Shown piece after piece: positions 50,626 through 61,000 of a stretch of DNA of 64,000 bases. Made by a program: the position numbers and the translations under genes. The notes under the pieces are model-generated. The model did no database searches and had not been told where the DNA came from. It was given only the letters and a program-made list of their open reading frames with translations. Within the stretch, counting starts at the first letter, position 1; each line of letters opens with the position of its first letter. The DNA comes from Bacteroidota bacterium (GTDB lineage: Bacteria > Bacteroidota > Bacteroidia > Bacteroidales > Paludibacteraceae), in contig JAEWAN010000006.1 in the NCBI GenBank assembly GCA_023391625.1, positions 124,001 to 188,000 on the forward strand, in the 5' to 3' direction.

Positions 50626-51468
50626 TTATTCTTCTGTTGAAACAGTTTCTTCTACTACTGCAGTGAGAGCTTCATCATCACCTTCTTCATCTTCTTTTTT
50701 CGCTTTAGCTTTTTTGCTTACACGATTTTTACGTTCTTTCACTGCTGGAGCTTCAGAGGCTTCTGCGTCAGCTTTTTCAACTTTACGTTCATCCAAACCT
50801 TCCTGAATAGCTTCGCACAATGCACCTAAAATAACTTCTACTGATTTTGTAGCGTCGTCATTAGCTGGGATTACAAAATCAATTCCGTTAGGATTAGAGT
50901 TTGTATCAACAATAGCGAACACTGGAATACCCAGGCGTTGAGCTTCACGAACAGCGATATGTTCTTTCATTACGTCCACAACAAAAAGAGCTGAAGGAAG
51001 ACGGGTAAGGTCTACAATGCTACCTAAGTTCTTTTCCAGCTTTTCACGCTGACGGGTAATCTGAAGTTTTTCGCGTTTAGAGATATTGTCAAAAGTACCG
51101 TCTGTAGTCATTTTGTCAATAGTAGCCATTTTCTTGATAGCTTTGCGGATAGTAGGGAAGTTAGTCAACATACCACCAGCCCAGCGTTCAGTAATATAAG
51201 GCATACCTACTGCTTTTGCTTTATCTGCGACTACATCTTTTGCTTGTTTCTTAGTAGCAACAAACAAGATTTTACGGCCTGATTTAGCTATTTGTTTCAT
51301 CGCTGCAGCAGCTTCGTCTATCTTAACAACAGTTTTGTGCAAGTCGATGATGTGGATATCGTTACGCTCCATGAAAATATAAGGAGCCATAGCCGGATTC
51401 CATTTACGTTTCAGGTGACCGAAGTGGCTACCTGCTTCTAAAAGTTGTTCAAAATTAGTTCTGGACAT
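50626..51468 (-). CDS. rpsB: Ribosomal protein S2
   Basis: The 280-residue protein is bacterial S2: LLEAGSHFGHLKRKWNPAM (residues 7-25), a Rossmann-like core with RAGGMLTNFPTIRKAI near 97 and the two-helix insertion, then VFAIVDTNSNPNGIDFVIPANDDATKS near 180. The last 55 residues form a charged tail, alternately acidic and Lys/Arg-rich, longer than in E. coli. Leader of 182 bases follows rpsI; it contains CTTGAAAAT/ATTTTCAAAG and may be a regulatory site, though no known ribosomal leader motif was recognised. Confidence 0.96.
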   Translation of the reverse strand: MSRTNFEQLLEAGSHFGHLKRKWNPAMAPYIFMERNDIHIIDLHKTVVKIDEAAAAMKQIAKSGRKILFVATKKQAKDVVADKAKAVGMPYITERWAGGMLTNFPTIRKAIKKMATIDKMTTDGTFDNISKREKLQITRQREKLEKNLGSIVDLTRLPSALFVVDVMKEHIAVREAQRLGIPVFAIVDTNSNPNGIDFVIPANDDATKSVEVILGALCEAIQEGLDERKVEKADAEASEAPAVKERKNRVSKKAKAKKEDEEGDDEALTAVVEETVSTEE

Positions 51469-51650
51469 TTTTTTGTTTTTAAAGTTGTTTACATTCTTTG
51501 AAAATCAATTTTCAAGTAGTCTTTTTATTCCTTCCGGCTTCAAAAGAAAGAGTCTTGAAAATTTAGATACTAAACCAATTATATATTATTTACAATTATG
51601 CCCGAAGAAAGACAGCTCTCTGCGGAACATATTGTAAAAAATGAATCGTA

Positions 51651-52037
51651 TTAACGTTTCGAGAATTGGAATCTTTTGCGCGCTTTTGGTTGTCCCGCTT
51701 TCTTACGTTCAACTTCACGAGGATCACGAGTCATAAATCCTTCTGCTTTCAATGCAGACTTGTCTTCCGGATTAATTTTAACCAATGCACGTGCCACAGC
51801 CAGACGCAATGCTTCTGATTGTCCTTTGTAGCCACCTCCATTCAGGTTAACCTTGATATCATATTTTTCTACAACACCTAAAGTGTTCAGTGGTTGTTTT
51901 ACCACATACTGCAAAATAGGTGAAGGAAAGTAATCTGCAAGATCACGTTTATTAATGGTAATTTTTCCGCTTCCTTCGCTAACGTAAACACGAGCAACAG
52001 CCGCTTTTCTTCGTCCTAAAGCATTTATTACTTCCAT
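51651..52037 (-). CDS. rpsI: Ribosomal protein S9
   Basis: The 128-residue product is S9: NALGRRKAAVARVYV (residues 5-19), GQSEALRLAVARALV near 78 and the C-terminal ARKRFQFSKR, whose Arg tail reaches the P site of the ribosome. It follows rplM by four bases in one operon. Confidence 0.96.
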   Translation of the reverse strand: MEVINALGRRKAAVARVYVSEGSGKITINKRDLADYFPSPILQYVVKQPLNTLGVVEKYDIKVNLNGGGYKGQSEALRLAVARALVKINPEDKSALKAEGFMTRDPREVERKKAGQPKARKRFQFSKR

Positions 52038-52042
52038 ATTGT

Positions 52043-52498
52043 TTATTTAAGTTTATTTATATCGATTTGTTTTGGTTGTTGAGCCTGCATATTATGTTCA
52101 GCTCCGGCAAAAACGTATAAGTTGCCGATAAGTTTATCTCCCAGACGGTTTTTAGGCAACATACCTTTTACTACTTTTTTAATCAGTCTTTCCGGACTTT
52201 TTGCCATCATTTGTTCAGGAGACATTTCACGTTGTCCTCCCGGATATCCGGTGTGACGCAAATAAACACGGTCTGTCCATTTTTTACCGGTCAGTTTCAC
52301 TTTTTCTGCATTGATAATAATCACATTATCGCCACAGTCTACGTGCGGAGTAAAACTTGGTTTATACTTTCCACGCAATAACTTAGCTACTTCCGAACCC
52401 ATACGTCCCAATACTAAATCGGTTGCATCTATCAACACCCATTCTTTTTTTGCTGTTGCACTGTTGACAGAAATGGTTTTATAACTTAATGTATCCAC
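52043..52498 (-). CDS. rplM: Ribosomal protein L13
   Basis: The 151-residue product is L13: WVLIDATDLVLGRMGSEVAKLLRGK (residues about 20-44), HVDCGDNVIIINAEKV near 55 and KSPERLIKKVVKGMLPKNRLG near 105. It starts the rplM-rpsI-rpsB-tsf cluster, behind a strong promoter and a 130-base leader, and has a GGAGG-like ribosome binding site only weakly present. Confidence 0.96.
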   Translation of the reverse strand: MDTLSYKTISVNSATAKKEWVLIDATDLVLGRMGSEVAKLLRGKYKPSFTPHVDCGDNVIIINAEKVKLTGKKWTDRVYLRHTGYPGGQREMSPEQMMAKSPERLIKKVVKGMLPKNRLGDKLIGNLYVFAGAEHNMQAQQPKQIDINKLK

Positions 52499-52635
52499 TG
52501 TTATTTTATTTTTTTGTTTAAAATTTATCTTTCATCCTCCGGTCAATCATGATTTTGAATGAGGCTAATCGGCACAAAATCAAGATACTTACCATGAAGA
52601 ATCCAGACATTATTATATGGATAATAAACGGACTG

Positions 52636-52666
52636 CAAAGATATATCATTTTTTTTTATTACCAAA
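52636..52666 (-). promoter_or_regulatory. Promoter of the ribosomal-protein operon
   Basis: On the minus strand TTTG (52666-52663), 19 bases, TATCTTTG (52643-52636), a full match to the Bacteroidetes consensus. It leaves a leader of about 130 bases before rplM. Confidence 0.75.
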
Positions 52667-53435
52667 GAAATAGTTTTCTTTTTTACAAAGCGCCAAGGAG
52701 TTATCAAACACACCTTATCCCAAAAGAGGAAACCCAACAAACTTTTTTACACAAAACAAAAATCAGCAAAACCACAAAATCTATTTACAGTAGTGAATCA
52801 TATAAAAAAAATCCGGTCATTATAAAGAAATCCTATTGTCTGTATTTTCTCCGGCATGTATAGAACTTTCCTTTAGTAATAATTTCAGTTCCTCATCATA
52901 TTTCCGATTTATTAGATAATATATATATGTATCACTCTAATTTACTTTCTTTATCCGATTCTAAAAAATGGGGTCCACCCATATACATATTTATTCAATA
53001 TTAAATGTCGAATAAATTCGACCAACGCCATTAGCCGAGCAAAAACAATAGGATTATAAGCATGTATCTTATCAATAATAAAGTATTCCCCGCCTCATTC
53101 AACAAATCCCTTTCAAATCCTTTTAGGCCTAAAAGTTGAAACCGCATCAGCACACTTGTTTTTATAAAAATTGGATACTGTGAACGAAGATTAACGTCTA
53201 AAAATGTAAGAAGTAATATCTACTTTCCCTGAAAGATAACATAAAAACAACTCTGCTAATAGTCAAAAGAATTGGATTCCTTTTCTATAGAAAAACAACA
53301 AAGAAAATCCAGCCCGACTATTAAAAATCAAAAAAAAATCAATATTTAGTTAACACTATAACATATTTTTATCTAAGTTTGCAACGAAAAAAATAACATG
53401 CCTGTATTGGGCTTTCATCGAGAGACACTAATCAT
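52667..53435. other. Non-coding gap of about 770 bases
   Basis: No supported gene. On the minus strand two overlapping frames of 38-50 codons near 52960-53150 look like coding sequence split by a stop and a frame change (one begins MRFQLLGLKG; the other includes EYFIIDKIHAY), possibly a decayed gene, but I recognise no family. Near 52960 the bases TGGGGTCCACCC preceded by TCTAAAAAA recall the end of an IS3-like element; no partner end was found. A -7 box for the next gene lies at 53374. Confidence 0.4.
53374..53381 (+). promoter_or_regulatory. -7 box of the PCMD lipoprotein cluster
   Basis: TAAGTTTG fits TAnnTTTG, 54 bases before the ATG at 53436; the region 20 bases upstream is a poor -33 match. 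Confidence 0.5.
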
Positions 53436-54590
53436 ATGAAGAAGATAATCACACATATAGCAACGGCTATATTATTATCCATTACGTTTTTCTCTTGCAA
53501 TAGCGGAGAACTATTAAACTCTGAAGCAGATATTTTGGAAGTGATACTGCCGGAAGGCCTGAAAGTAGGAGAACCAATAATTACAAACACAACTGTACGG
53601 ATTCCTAAACTAGCCATCACTCCACAGGAAAAAAGCACGTTAGACAAACAACTGAAAGAATTGACATTACAGTTTGTTCTTACCCCAGGCGCTTCAATAT
53701 CCAATGAAAACACAGCACGTGATTTCACTGAGAACCAAATTTTTACAGTAACCTCTGAAGATGGTAAATGGAAAAAGAACTATGAAATTTCTTTCTTCAA
53801 TGCTACTTTCAAAAAAACGGAGTTGTCTTTTGACCATTACGAAGCCGATCCCAAATACAAGTACCAGAAATTTTACGAAACAGACAGTATAGGGGCTAAA
53901 CTATATGTATGGGATTCCGGTAACGCAGGATATGCCATAACTAAAAAAGGCGCTCCGGCAGAAGACTATCCTACCTCTGTAACTCCTTTCGGTCAAAAAG
54001 GAACAGGAGCTAAACTGATGACCTGCTCCACCGGAGAATTAGGCACAACATTCGGTATGCCGATAGCGGCAGGGAATCTGTTCCTCGGCTATTTTAATGT
54101 GAACATAGCAACCAAGCGTCCACTGGAAGCAACTGAATTCGGTATTCAGACGACAATGAAAAAACCGACAAAAGTCACGATGTGGTGCAAATACAAAGAA
54201 GGTCCGGAGTATAAAGACAAAGACGGCAACGTTCTCGACATCAAAGACCGTCCGGAAATCTACTCTGTATTGTACGAAGCCAAAAAAGATGAATCTGGAA
54301 ATCCTATTAAACTGAACGGACACAATATCCGTACTGCAGACAACATCATATCGATAGCTGCATTAAGCGAAGAACAAGTAGAAAAAATCAGGGTTAATAA
54401 CCTGGAGAAAGACCCTTATGTATCAGTAGAATTACCCTTTGAAGACAGGTTGCAATTTGATCCGGAAAAACAAGAAAACGGAGACTATTACATAGCTCTC
54501 GTCTTTTCTTCCAGTGCAAAAGGGAACTTGTTTGAAGGAGCCATAGGCAGTACGTTATTGGTTGATGAAATAAAGTTCATTACCGAATAA
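53436..54590 (+). CDS. PCMD-type lipoprotein
   Basis: The 384-residue product has a lipoprotein signal (ITFFSCNSG, Cys near 21) and a low-complexity linker, then a beta-rich domain. Its C-terminal half shows the pattern of the putative carbohydrate metabolism domain (PCMD) found in Bacteroidetes surface lipoproteins: WDSGNAGYAIT, FGQKGTGAKLMTCS, GNLFLGYFN, TKVTMWCKYKEG, and the closing ALVFSSSAKGNLFEGAIGSTLLVDEIKF. Residues about 40-125 form an extra N-terminal beta module. It is likely on the cell surface; function is unproven. The barrel gene starts 24 bases downstream, so they form an operon. Confidence 0.75.
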   Translation: MKKIITHIATAILLSITFFSCNSGELLNSEADILEVILPEGLKVGEPIITNTTVRIPKLAITPQEKSTLDKQLKELTLQFVLTPGASISNENTARDFTENQIFTVTSEDGKWKKNYEISFFNATFKKTELSFDHYEADPKYKYQKFYETDSIGAKLYVWDSGNAGYAITKKGAPAEDYPTSVTPFGQKGTGAKLMTCSTGELGTTFGMPIAAGNLFLGYFNVNIATKRPLEATEFGIQTTMKKPTKVTMWCKYKEGPEYKDKDGNVLDIKDRPEIYSVLYEAKKDESGNPIKLNGHNIRTADNIISIAALSEEQVEKIRVNNLEKDPYVSVELPFEDRLQFDPEKQENGDYYIALVFSSSAKGNLFEGAIGSTLLVDEIKFITE

Positions 54591-54614
54591 AAAATAACCA
54601 TTAAAACATCAACA

Positions 54615-55424
54615 ATGAAAATACGTTCCATTATTATTATATTAGCATGCCTTTTTCTATTTTCTCCGGCTACACAGGCTGCTGAAAATAAGAAAAAAGA
54701 ATCCGGAAAACGTTGGCAAGAAATTAAGGATTACACAAAAGGTATCCTGCAATCGGCAGCAGCCGGAGTGGAATACCGTGTAAAAGCAGGTATCGCAATC
54801 GGAGGAACAACACCCCTACCCCCACCGCCGGAAATACAAAGTATTAAAGGATTCAACCCGTTACTCAATATCTCTCTCGAAGCTGAAATTCTGAAATCAT
54901 TTTCTAAGCAATGGGGAATGAGTTTCGGGATTAAATTGGATACCAAAGGGATGAAAACCGATGCGGAAGTTAAAAATTACAGCATGAGTATGATTTCTGC
55001 GGATGGAGCTGTTTCCGGTGTTTGGTATGGTTCTGTTGAAACGACAGTAAGCAACTCCTACCTGACCATTCCGCTATTAGCTGTATGGAAACCGACAGAA
55101 CGGTGGAATTTTAAATTAGGTCCATATTTCTCTTATTTATATAACGGACATTTTTCCGGTTCTGCTTATGATGGGTATTTACGTGAAGGATCACCTATCG
55201 GGGAAAAAATTGAGATAGACCGTGCTATGTACGATTTCTCCAAAGACCTACGCAAAACAAACTGGGGAGTGCAATTAGGTACGGAATGGAGGGCTTTTCC
55301 ACACTTATTGGTAGGTCTTGACCTAACATGGGGATTAAATTCTATCTTTAAAAAAGATTTTGAAGTAATTACATTTGACATGTATCCCGTATTTTTAAGC
55401 CTCACTTTCGGTTACGCTTTCTAA
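54615..55424 (+). CDS. Outer-membrane beta-barrel protein (porin-like)
   Basis: The 269-residue product has a signal peptide ending SPATQAAE, a charged linker (residues about 24-45) and a barrel of 8-10 alternating strands: NPLLNISLEAEILKSF, WGMSFGIKLDTKG, NSYLTIPLLAVWKP, WNFKLGPYFSYLYNG, WGVQLGTEWRA and a terminal FLSLTFGYAF with a C-terminal Phe. It belongs to the OmpX-like barrel proteins of Bacteroidetes (PF13568-like by pattern). It follows the PCMD lipoprotein closely, and the two may act together at the outer membrane. Confidence 0.75.
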   Translation: MKIRSIIIILACLFLFSPATQAAENKKKESGKRWQEIKDYTKGILQSAAAGVEYRVKAGIAIGGTTPLPPPPEIQSIKGFNPLLNISLEAEILKSFSKQWGMSFGIKLDTKGMKTDAEVKNYSMSMISADGAVSGVWYGSVETTVSNSYLTIPLLAVWKPTERWNFKLGPYFSYLYNGHFSGSAYDGYLREGSPIGEKIEIDRAMYDFSKDLRKTNWGVQLGTEWRAFPHLLVGLDLTWGLNSIFKKDFEVITFDMYPVFLSLTFGYAF

Positions 55425-55478
55425 AAAAGATTTTTTATTGAACACAAATTAGATAATTATTAATTAAACAAAACTAGT

Positions 55479-56153
55479 ATGAAAAAAAAATTACTTACTT
55501 GCTTAGTAGCATTATTAACCGTTTCTTTCTCTGCTTTTGCTCAGGAAAGTAACATTGCCGGTACATACACCGGAACTTTGAACGTATCGCTTACCGATAC
55601 TGATATGGAAAATACAAACATCTTCCTGGAAAAAGGAGAAGGTGAAACCTACAACTTAAGCGTAAAAGATTTTGAATTCATGGGCGAAGTTATCGGCGAC
55701 CTTGTTGTTACCGGTATTTCAAAAAGTGAAAAAGCTGGTATTATCGTTTTATCAAAAGAAGAAGCATCCAATGGTCCTACTGTTGACTTAAACGGAGTTT
55801 CTTTAAAAACGCTTATCTCTTTCAACGCCGCAACTATTGCCGACGGCGAGCTTGAATTAGACCTGACTGTAAACGGCGAAGGAATGGAAAAACCTATCAC
55901 TGACGTAACATTCAAAGGTTCCAAACCTACAACAGGATTAAGCACTACCGATGCTGAACCTATGAACATAGCTGTTTATGGCGGAACTCTTACCATCACT
56001 CAGGCTGATAACGCAGAATACACTATTTACAGTGCTTCCGGAACTGGAGTACAAACTGGCGTTATAGAAAACTCAAACATCAACATCAGTAACCTTCCTA
56101 CAGGAATCTATATTCTTTCTGTTAATGGAAATGCAATCAAATTTGCAAAATAA
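55479..56153 (+). CDS. Calycin-like secreted protein with C-terminal sorting domain
   Basis: The 224-residue product has a signal peptide ending FSAFAQ, then a calycin-like beta-barrel (GTYTGTLNVSLTDTD near residue 28, DLVVTGISKSEKAGIIVL and LELDLTVNGEGMEKPITDVTFKG near 130), and a C-terminal 65-residue module (MNIAVYGGTLTITQAD, IYSASGTGV, INISNLPTGIYILSVNG) similar to type IX secretion sorting domains. It would be exported to the surface. It is the third gene of the cluster started at 53436, 54 bases after the barrel gene, and precedes a strong terminator. Confidence 0.75.
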   Translation: MKKKLLTCLVALLTVSFSAFAQESNIAGTYTGTLNVSLTDTDMENTNIFLEKGEGETYNLSVKDFEFMGEVIGDLVVTGISKSEKAGIIVLSKEEASNGPTVDLNGVSLKTLISFNAATIADGELELDLTVNGEGMEKPITDVTFKGSKPTTGLSTTDAEPMNIAVYGGTLTITQADNAEYTIYSASGTGVQTGVIENSNINISNLPTGIYILSVNGNAIKFAK

Positions 56154-56169
56154 GATTTTGATCCGATAT

Positions 56170-56210
56170 AAAAAGAGAGCTCCGGTATTATTTACCGGAG
56201 CTCTCTTTTT
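56170..56210. terminator. Bidirectional terminator between calycin-like gene and lnt
   Basis: An 18-bp perfect stem (AAAAAGAGAGCTCCGGTA with its complement) around a five-base loop, flanked by A- and T-runs, between convergent genes. Confidence 0.9.
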
Positions 56211-56224
56211 ATCGTAAGAACCAC

Positions 56225-57850
56225 TTAATCAGAAAGTTTTCTTTTCCGTGAATCTTTCCACAACTTAAGGACGAAGGATAATAAAACCAGCAAAGATGCT
56301 GCTACACAAATACGACCGATATAATCCCCGGACACAGTATAAAAAGTCAGCTCCTTATTCTTATTCACATCCTCTTTGAAAGCCTCCCTTACCCACCAGT
56401 CCGATTCCGTTAAAATATCTCCCCGTTGGTTAACATAAGCAGATATACCGGTATTGGCACACCGAACCACAGAACGCCTGTTTTCAATAGCACGGATTTG
56501 AGCAAAGCGCAAATGAACCTCCGGAATAGGATACCGATCCCACCAGCCATCGTTCGTTATGATAAAAATAGCCTCAGCACCTAATTTCACAAAATCCGCC
56601 ACATATTCCCCAAACAAAGATTCATAACATATTACAGAAGCCACCTTAGCCTGTTCGCTCAACATGAGCGAAGGTTTATCCTGCCTGCCCCGGCTCTGGG
56701 CACTACCCCCTAACTTCATAGACCATTCCTGCAATCGAGGAAATGTTTTCACAAAAGGAACATATTCCGTTCCCAATACCAATTTTGATTTCTTGTAAGC
56801 CTGAACATCTCCGGTGGCATCAATTTGTATGGCCGCATTAAAGAAATCATAATAAATCCTTTCATCGGCTTTCCTTGCCGTAGCAGTAGGAGCCTTACCG
56901 TCAGACACAACGTAATATTGCATCATATCCACACCGGTTATTACTTTAGCACGAGGATAATCGGCCAACAAAGAATCCTTTATTTTCAATACCATATAAT
57001 TCTCCCGGATATTATTCAACCAGATATTGCTATCCAAAGCTGTTTCCGGAAACAAAATATACTCAGTCTGCGGGCTGGCCGCTCTCCTGCTTAACGCCAA
57101 CATAGTATCAAGCTGTACATCATATCCTATCGTAAATTTTTCCGTATAAGGATCTATATTAGGCTGCACTACTACAACTTCCATCGGATCTTCTTTTTCC
57201 TCATAAGTGTGATAACGGAATACGGAACAAAAGACAGGAAGGAATATGCACACAGCCGTAAGGGCTGTAAAAATCCAATTCTGTTTCTTATTCTTACTTT
57301 GCAGCCATTTGCCAATAAGAGTAAATATCATCAGGTTACATAACAATACCCACACAGAACCACCTAACATGCCCGTATATTCATACCATTGTATCAGATA
57401 AGCATTATCCGAATCAAAAAGCAAAGCGCCGTTCAGTAAAGCAGAAAAAGCAAAATTGGCATTTAATATAAAAAATTCAAGCGCTATTGTAAAAAATATC
57501 CAGGAAGCATAACCTATTCCCGGAGCCGTTTTCCTTTTAACAATAGAAAACAGAAGGAAAATGAAAGAATACAAAACTGAGACATACAGGATATATAAAA
57601 AAATCCAGTAAGACAACAGTTTATAAAAAGAAAATAACGGCAGTGCATTCAGAAAAAAGAAACACAAGAAAGCCGCTCCGAAAACCTTTAGCCCCGGTTT
57701 CCGAACATCTTCCCGGGTCAGAGATGCTTCAGCCCAAAGCAACGGAATATAAGCCACTAAAACGATGATTCCCGGCAAAGAGCTTATTTGAGGCAAAGCT
57801 AAAACAACCCCGCTCAAGGCGGCCAAAAGGAAAGGCAATATTTTTTTCAT
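56225..57850 (-). CDS. lnt: Apolipoprotein N-acyltransferase
   Basis: The 541-residue inner-membrane enzyme has an N-terminal bundle of about six transmembrane helices (residues 1-215) and a periplasmic nitrilase domain (about 225-500) with the catalytic triad Glu in LFPETALDSN (near 268), Lys in KSKLVLGTEYVPF (near 352) and Cys in SVICYESLFGEY (near 408), then a last helix near 520. It adds the third acyl chain to lipoproteins, consistent with several lipoproteins in the window. The ATG giving MKKILPFLL is the only reasonable start. Confidence 0.93.
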   Translation of the reverse strand: MKKILPFLLAALSGVVLALPQISSLPGIIVLVAYIPLLWAEASLTREDVRKPGLKVFGAAFLCFFFLNALPLFSFYKLLSYWIFLYILYVSVLYSFIFLLFSIVKRKTAPGIGYASWIFFTIALEFFILNANFAFSALLNGALLFDSDNAYLIQWYEYTGMLGGSVWVLLCNLMIFTLIGKWLQSKNKKQNWIFTALTAVCIFLPVFCSVFRYHTYEEKEDPMEVVVVQPNIDPYTEKFTIGYDVQLDTMLALSRRAASPQTEYILFPETALDSNIWLNNIRENYMVLKIKDSLLADYPRAKVITGVDMMQYYVVSDGKAPTATARKADERIYYDFFNAAIQIDATGDVQAYKKSKLVLGTEYVPFVKTFPRLQEWSMKLGGSAQSRGRQDKPSLMLSEQAKVASVICYESLFGEYVADFVKLGAEAIFIITNDGWWDRYPIPEVHLRFAQIRAIENRRSVVRCANTGISAYVNQRGDILTESDWWVREAFKEDVNKNKELTFYTVSGDYIGRICVAASLLVLLSFVLKLWKDSRKRKLSD

Positions 57851-57979
57851 AAAAAATTCTTTTAATCGCTACAAAATTAAAGTATTATGTGATAAATACA
57901 AGACCGACCTCCCAATAAAAAAACAAAGCCAAATAGTTAATTAAATATATATTTTTATTATTATTTCATTGATTTTAAA

Positions 57980-57987
57980 TATCTTTG
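57980..57987 (+). promoter_or_regulatory. -7 box of the fibronectin-III protein gene
   Basis: TATCTTTG, 42 bases before the ATG at 58029. Confidence 0.55.
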
Positions 57988-58028
57988 CGGCTAATTTGTG
58001 AGGAAAGAAATCAATTAACTATAACACT

Positions 58029-61000
58029 ATGAGTAAATTTTTACCACTGAAAGTATTATTATTTTTGGTCTGTAGTTTCGTTTATTGTTCTTCGGCATTT
58101 GCATTAGGAGGTGCAACCAACGGAACAGCAACCACGAAGTTAGACAAAACACAGCTTTCTATTAATGAACAGGTAACTTTATCGGTTGCCGTAGAAGGAA
58201 TTAAAGACAAAGATGAAAACAACAAGGGAAAATGCGTGTATACCATACAGATTCCTTTGGAAATGACTCCCGACGGAGGAGAAACAAAGTCAGGAGAATG
58301 GATAGGTGCGGACGACCAGGCCGTCCACACGATTGGGAAATATACCACCGATATTCCGGGACGTTACACTTTCCCGCTCAGCGTTACAACAGGAAAGAAC
58401 GGGAATACCAATGCAGAAGACACTGTGGTATGTTTCTGCCCACTCACACCACAGGCTGTTGAAGCTTCAGATGTGAAACTGACTGAATTTACTGCCAACT
58501 GGCTGACCGAAACCACTGCCGACCAATATCTTTTATCCTTGTTTGAAGGGGAAGATGCTCTGTTTACAGACTCTCTGGTAGAGGGTACGTCATTGCATCT
58601 TGAGGAATTAAAGCCGGCAACTACTTATTCTTATTATGTTAAATCATATACGAACGAAGTTGCCTCTATTCAGCCGTCCAACACGATAACAAGCAAAACC
58701 ATCACTCCCGTAATCATAAAACCGGAAATCGGGACTTTAAACACCGTTATCGGCCAATCCGTATCTACACAGGCGTCCATTGGCGGGGAAAACATATATG
58801 ATATCATAGAAATAGCCATTGAAGGAGATGAAAACAATTTCTTCACACTGGATAAAGCATCTTTCACTCCGGAAGACATAGAACAAGGGAACAACAAAAT
58901 TGAAATAAACTATAATCCGTCCCAAGCGGGTAAGCACTCCGTTACATTGAAACTGACATCAGCCTATGCTGAGGATCAGTCAATAGCAATAAACGGACAG
59001 TGTGCAACTGCCGCTCCGGAAGTTGCTGAAGCTACGGAGGTGGAAATGACTTCTTTTGTTGCAAACTGGAAAGCCGTAGAATCTGCCGAATCCTATTTGC
59101 TTACTGTAAAGGATATCACCAATCTGGTTATCGGTGAATATGAAGATTTTAACGTGGGCGATGTACAGTCATTCCTTGTTACCGGACTGCAACCTGCCAG
59201 TAAATACACTTATTCCGTTAAAACCGTAGTGGACGGCATATCTTCTGCTGCTTCAGACATAGCAGAAGCAACCACCCTGGAAGGTTCTATCATCAATTAC
59301 AGTAATGTAAGTGAATTTATTCAGGGAGTTAATACCATCGATACTAAAAATTTACGGGTAGTCGGTACAAAACTAACAGACAAAATTACAGTTGAAAAAA
59401 CAGGCAGCGAATACTTCACAATCGATGCGACTGAGATCAGTGCCGAAGGGGGCAGTATAAAAGTAACCTACCATCCGCTGGAAGCTGGTAACCATACAGC
59501 TCAACTGACATTAAAATCTGCACCTGCACAGGATGTTGTCGTAGAACTAAGCGGTAAGAGCTTACCGGCAGCAACAACAGCTAAAGAAGCTACGGAAATC
59601 ACCAATACTTCTTTCATCGCCAATTGGGAAGTTAACGATGCTTCTTTAACTTACAGACTCGTAATCAGCGATGGAAACAGCACTGTAAAAGAACAGGATT
59701 TTGCCTCCACTACAACAAGTTATCTTGCAGAAAACCTGACTCCGGGAACTACTTATAACTATGTGGTCTACACCGTAGCCAACGAACAAGCTTCCAATGC
59801 TTCCAATAAGATAACAGTAACTACACATGCTGCTCCACAACCTGTTACAACAGCAGAAAACTCACAATCCATACGGGTGGATTGGCCGGCAGTAGTAAAC
59901 GCCGACTCTTATTGGATTTCATTATACGAAGGAACCGGAACTGAAGCTTTGCCTGAGTATAATCAGGTAAAAACCACAGAAACCGGTTATTCATTTACCG
60001 GATTGAAAAAGAATACAACTTATTCTTATCAGGTTGCCTCCTTATTCGGAAGCACAACATACATTTCCGATAAAATAGAAGCAACCACCATTGGCGACTA
60101 TGGAGACCAGGTTAAAAATTCCGATTTTGAATTATGGGATAATGAAGGTTCTAAATCCATTGAACCGAGAGGATGGAATTCATTTATGAATGCCGAAGGT
60201 AGTGTCTCCGGTTTTGCTAAAGACCAACAAGTAAACAAGTCCGGGAACAAACGTCCGGGGTCTACGGGTAGCAGCAGTGCTGTAATATGGTCACGCGATG
60301 CCATGGGCTTTGCCATAGCTAACGGAAATATGACTACCGGTAAAATTATGGCTAATAGCTCTAATGCAGCTGATGAAACAAACTACAATATCAGTTTAAC
60401 AGAAACGGAGGACTTCAGTGCAAAATTAGGTTCCCTACCTGATACATTAAGCGTATGGGTAAAATATGTACCAAAATCAAACGGAAGCGAAGCCCGAATT
60501 TCAGCGGCCGTTCATGATAAATATGACTACCTTGACCCATCCGGAAGCGATCCGGAAGCTGTTAATCATCTAATAGCCAAAGCAGAAAGAAACTATTCTC
60601 CAACTTCGGACAACGGATGGCAACGTTTATCTATTCCATTCGTTAAAACAGAGAAGAAACTTTCTCCGGAATATATTCTTATTAGTTTCACCACCAATAA
60701 GAGCGCCGGAGGCGGTTCAGAAAATGATTCTGTGTATGTGGACGATATGTTAATGATATACACTCCTACATTAAAAATAGACAAACTGTCAAAAACTAAA
60801 TTTATACCGGGAGACTATATTTCCGTACCTTATACATTGACAGGTTCTATGTCTGTTAGTAATATAAACGCAGAACCTAACGTAGTTTCACTGGAAATTT
60901 CCGACGAAACCGGATCTTTCAACAGCACTACCACATTAACCAGTATCGTAACCGACCAAAGTGGTGTACTTACGGCTATCATTCCGGACGATCTGCCTTT

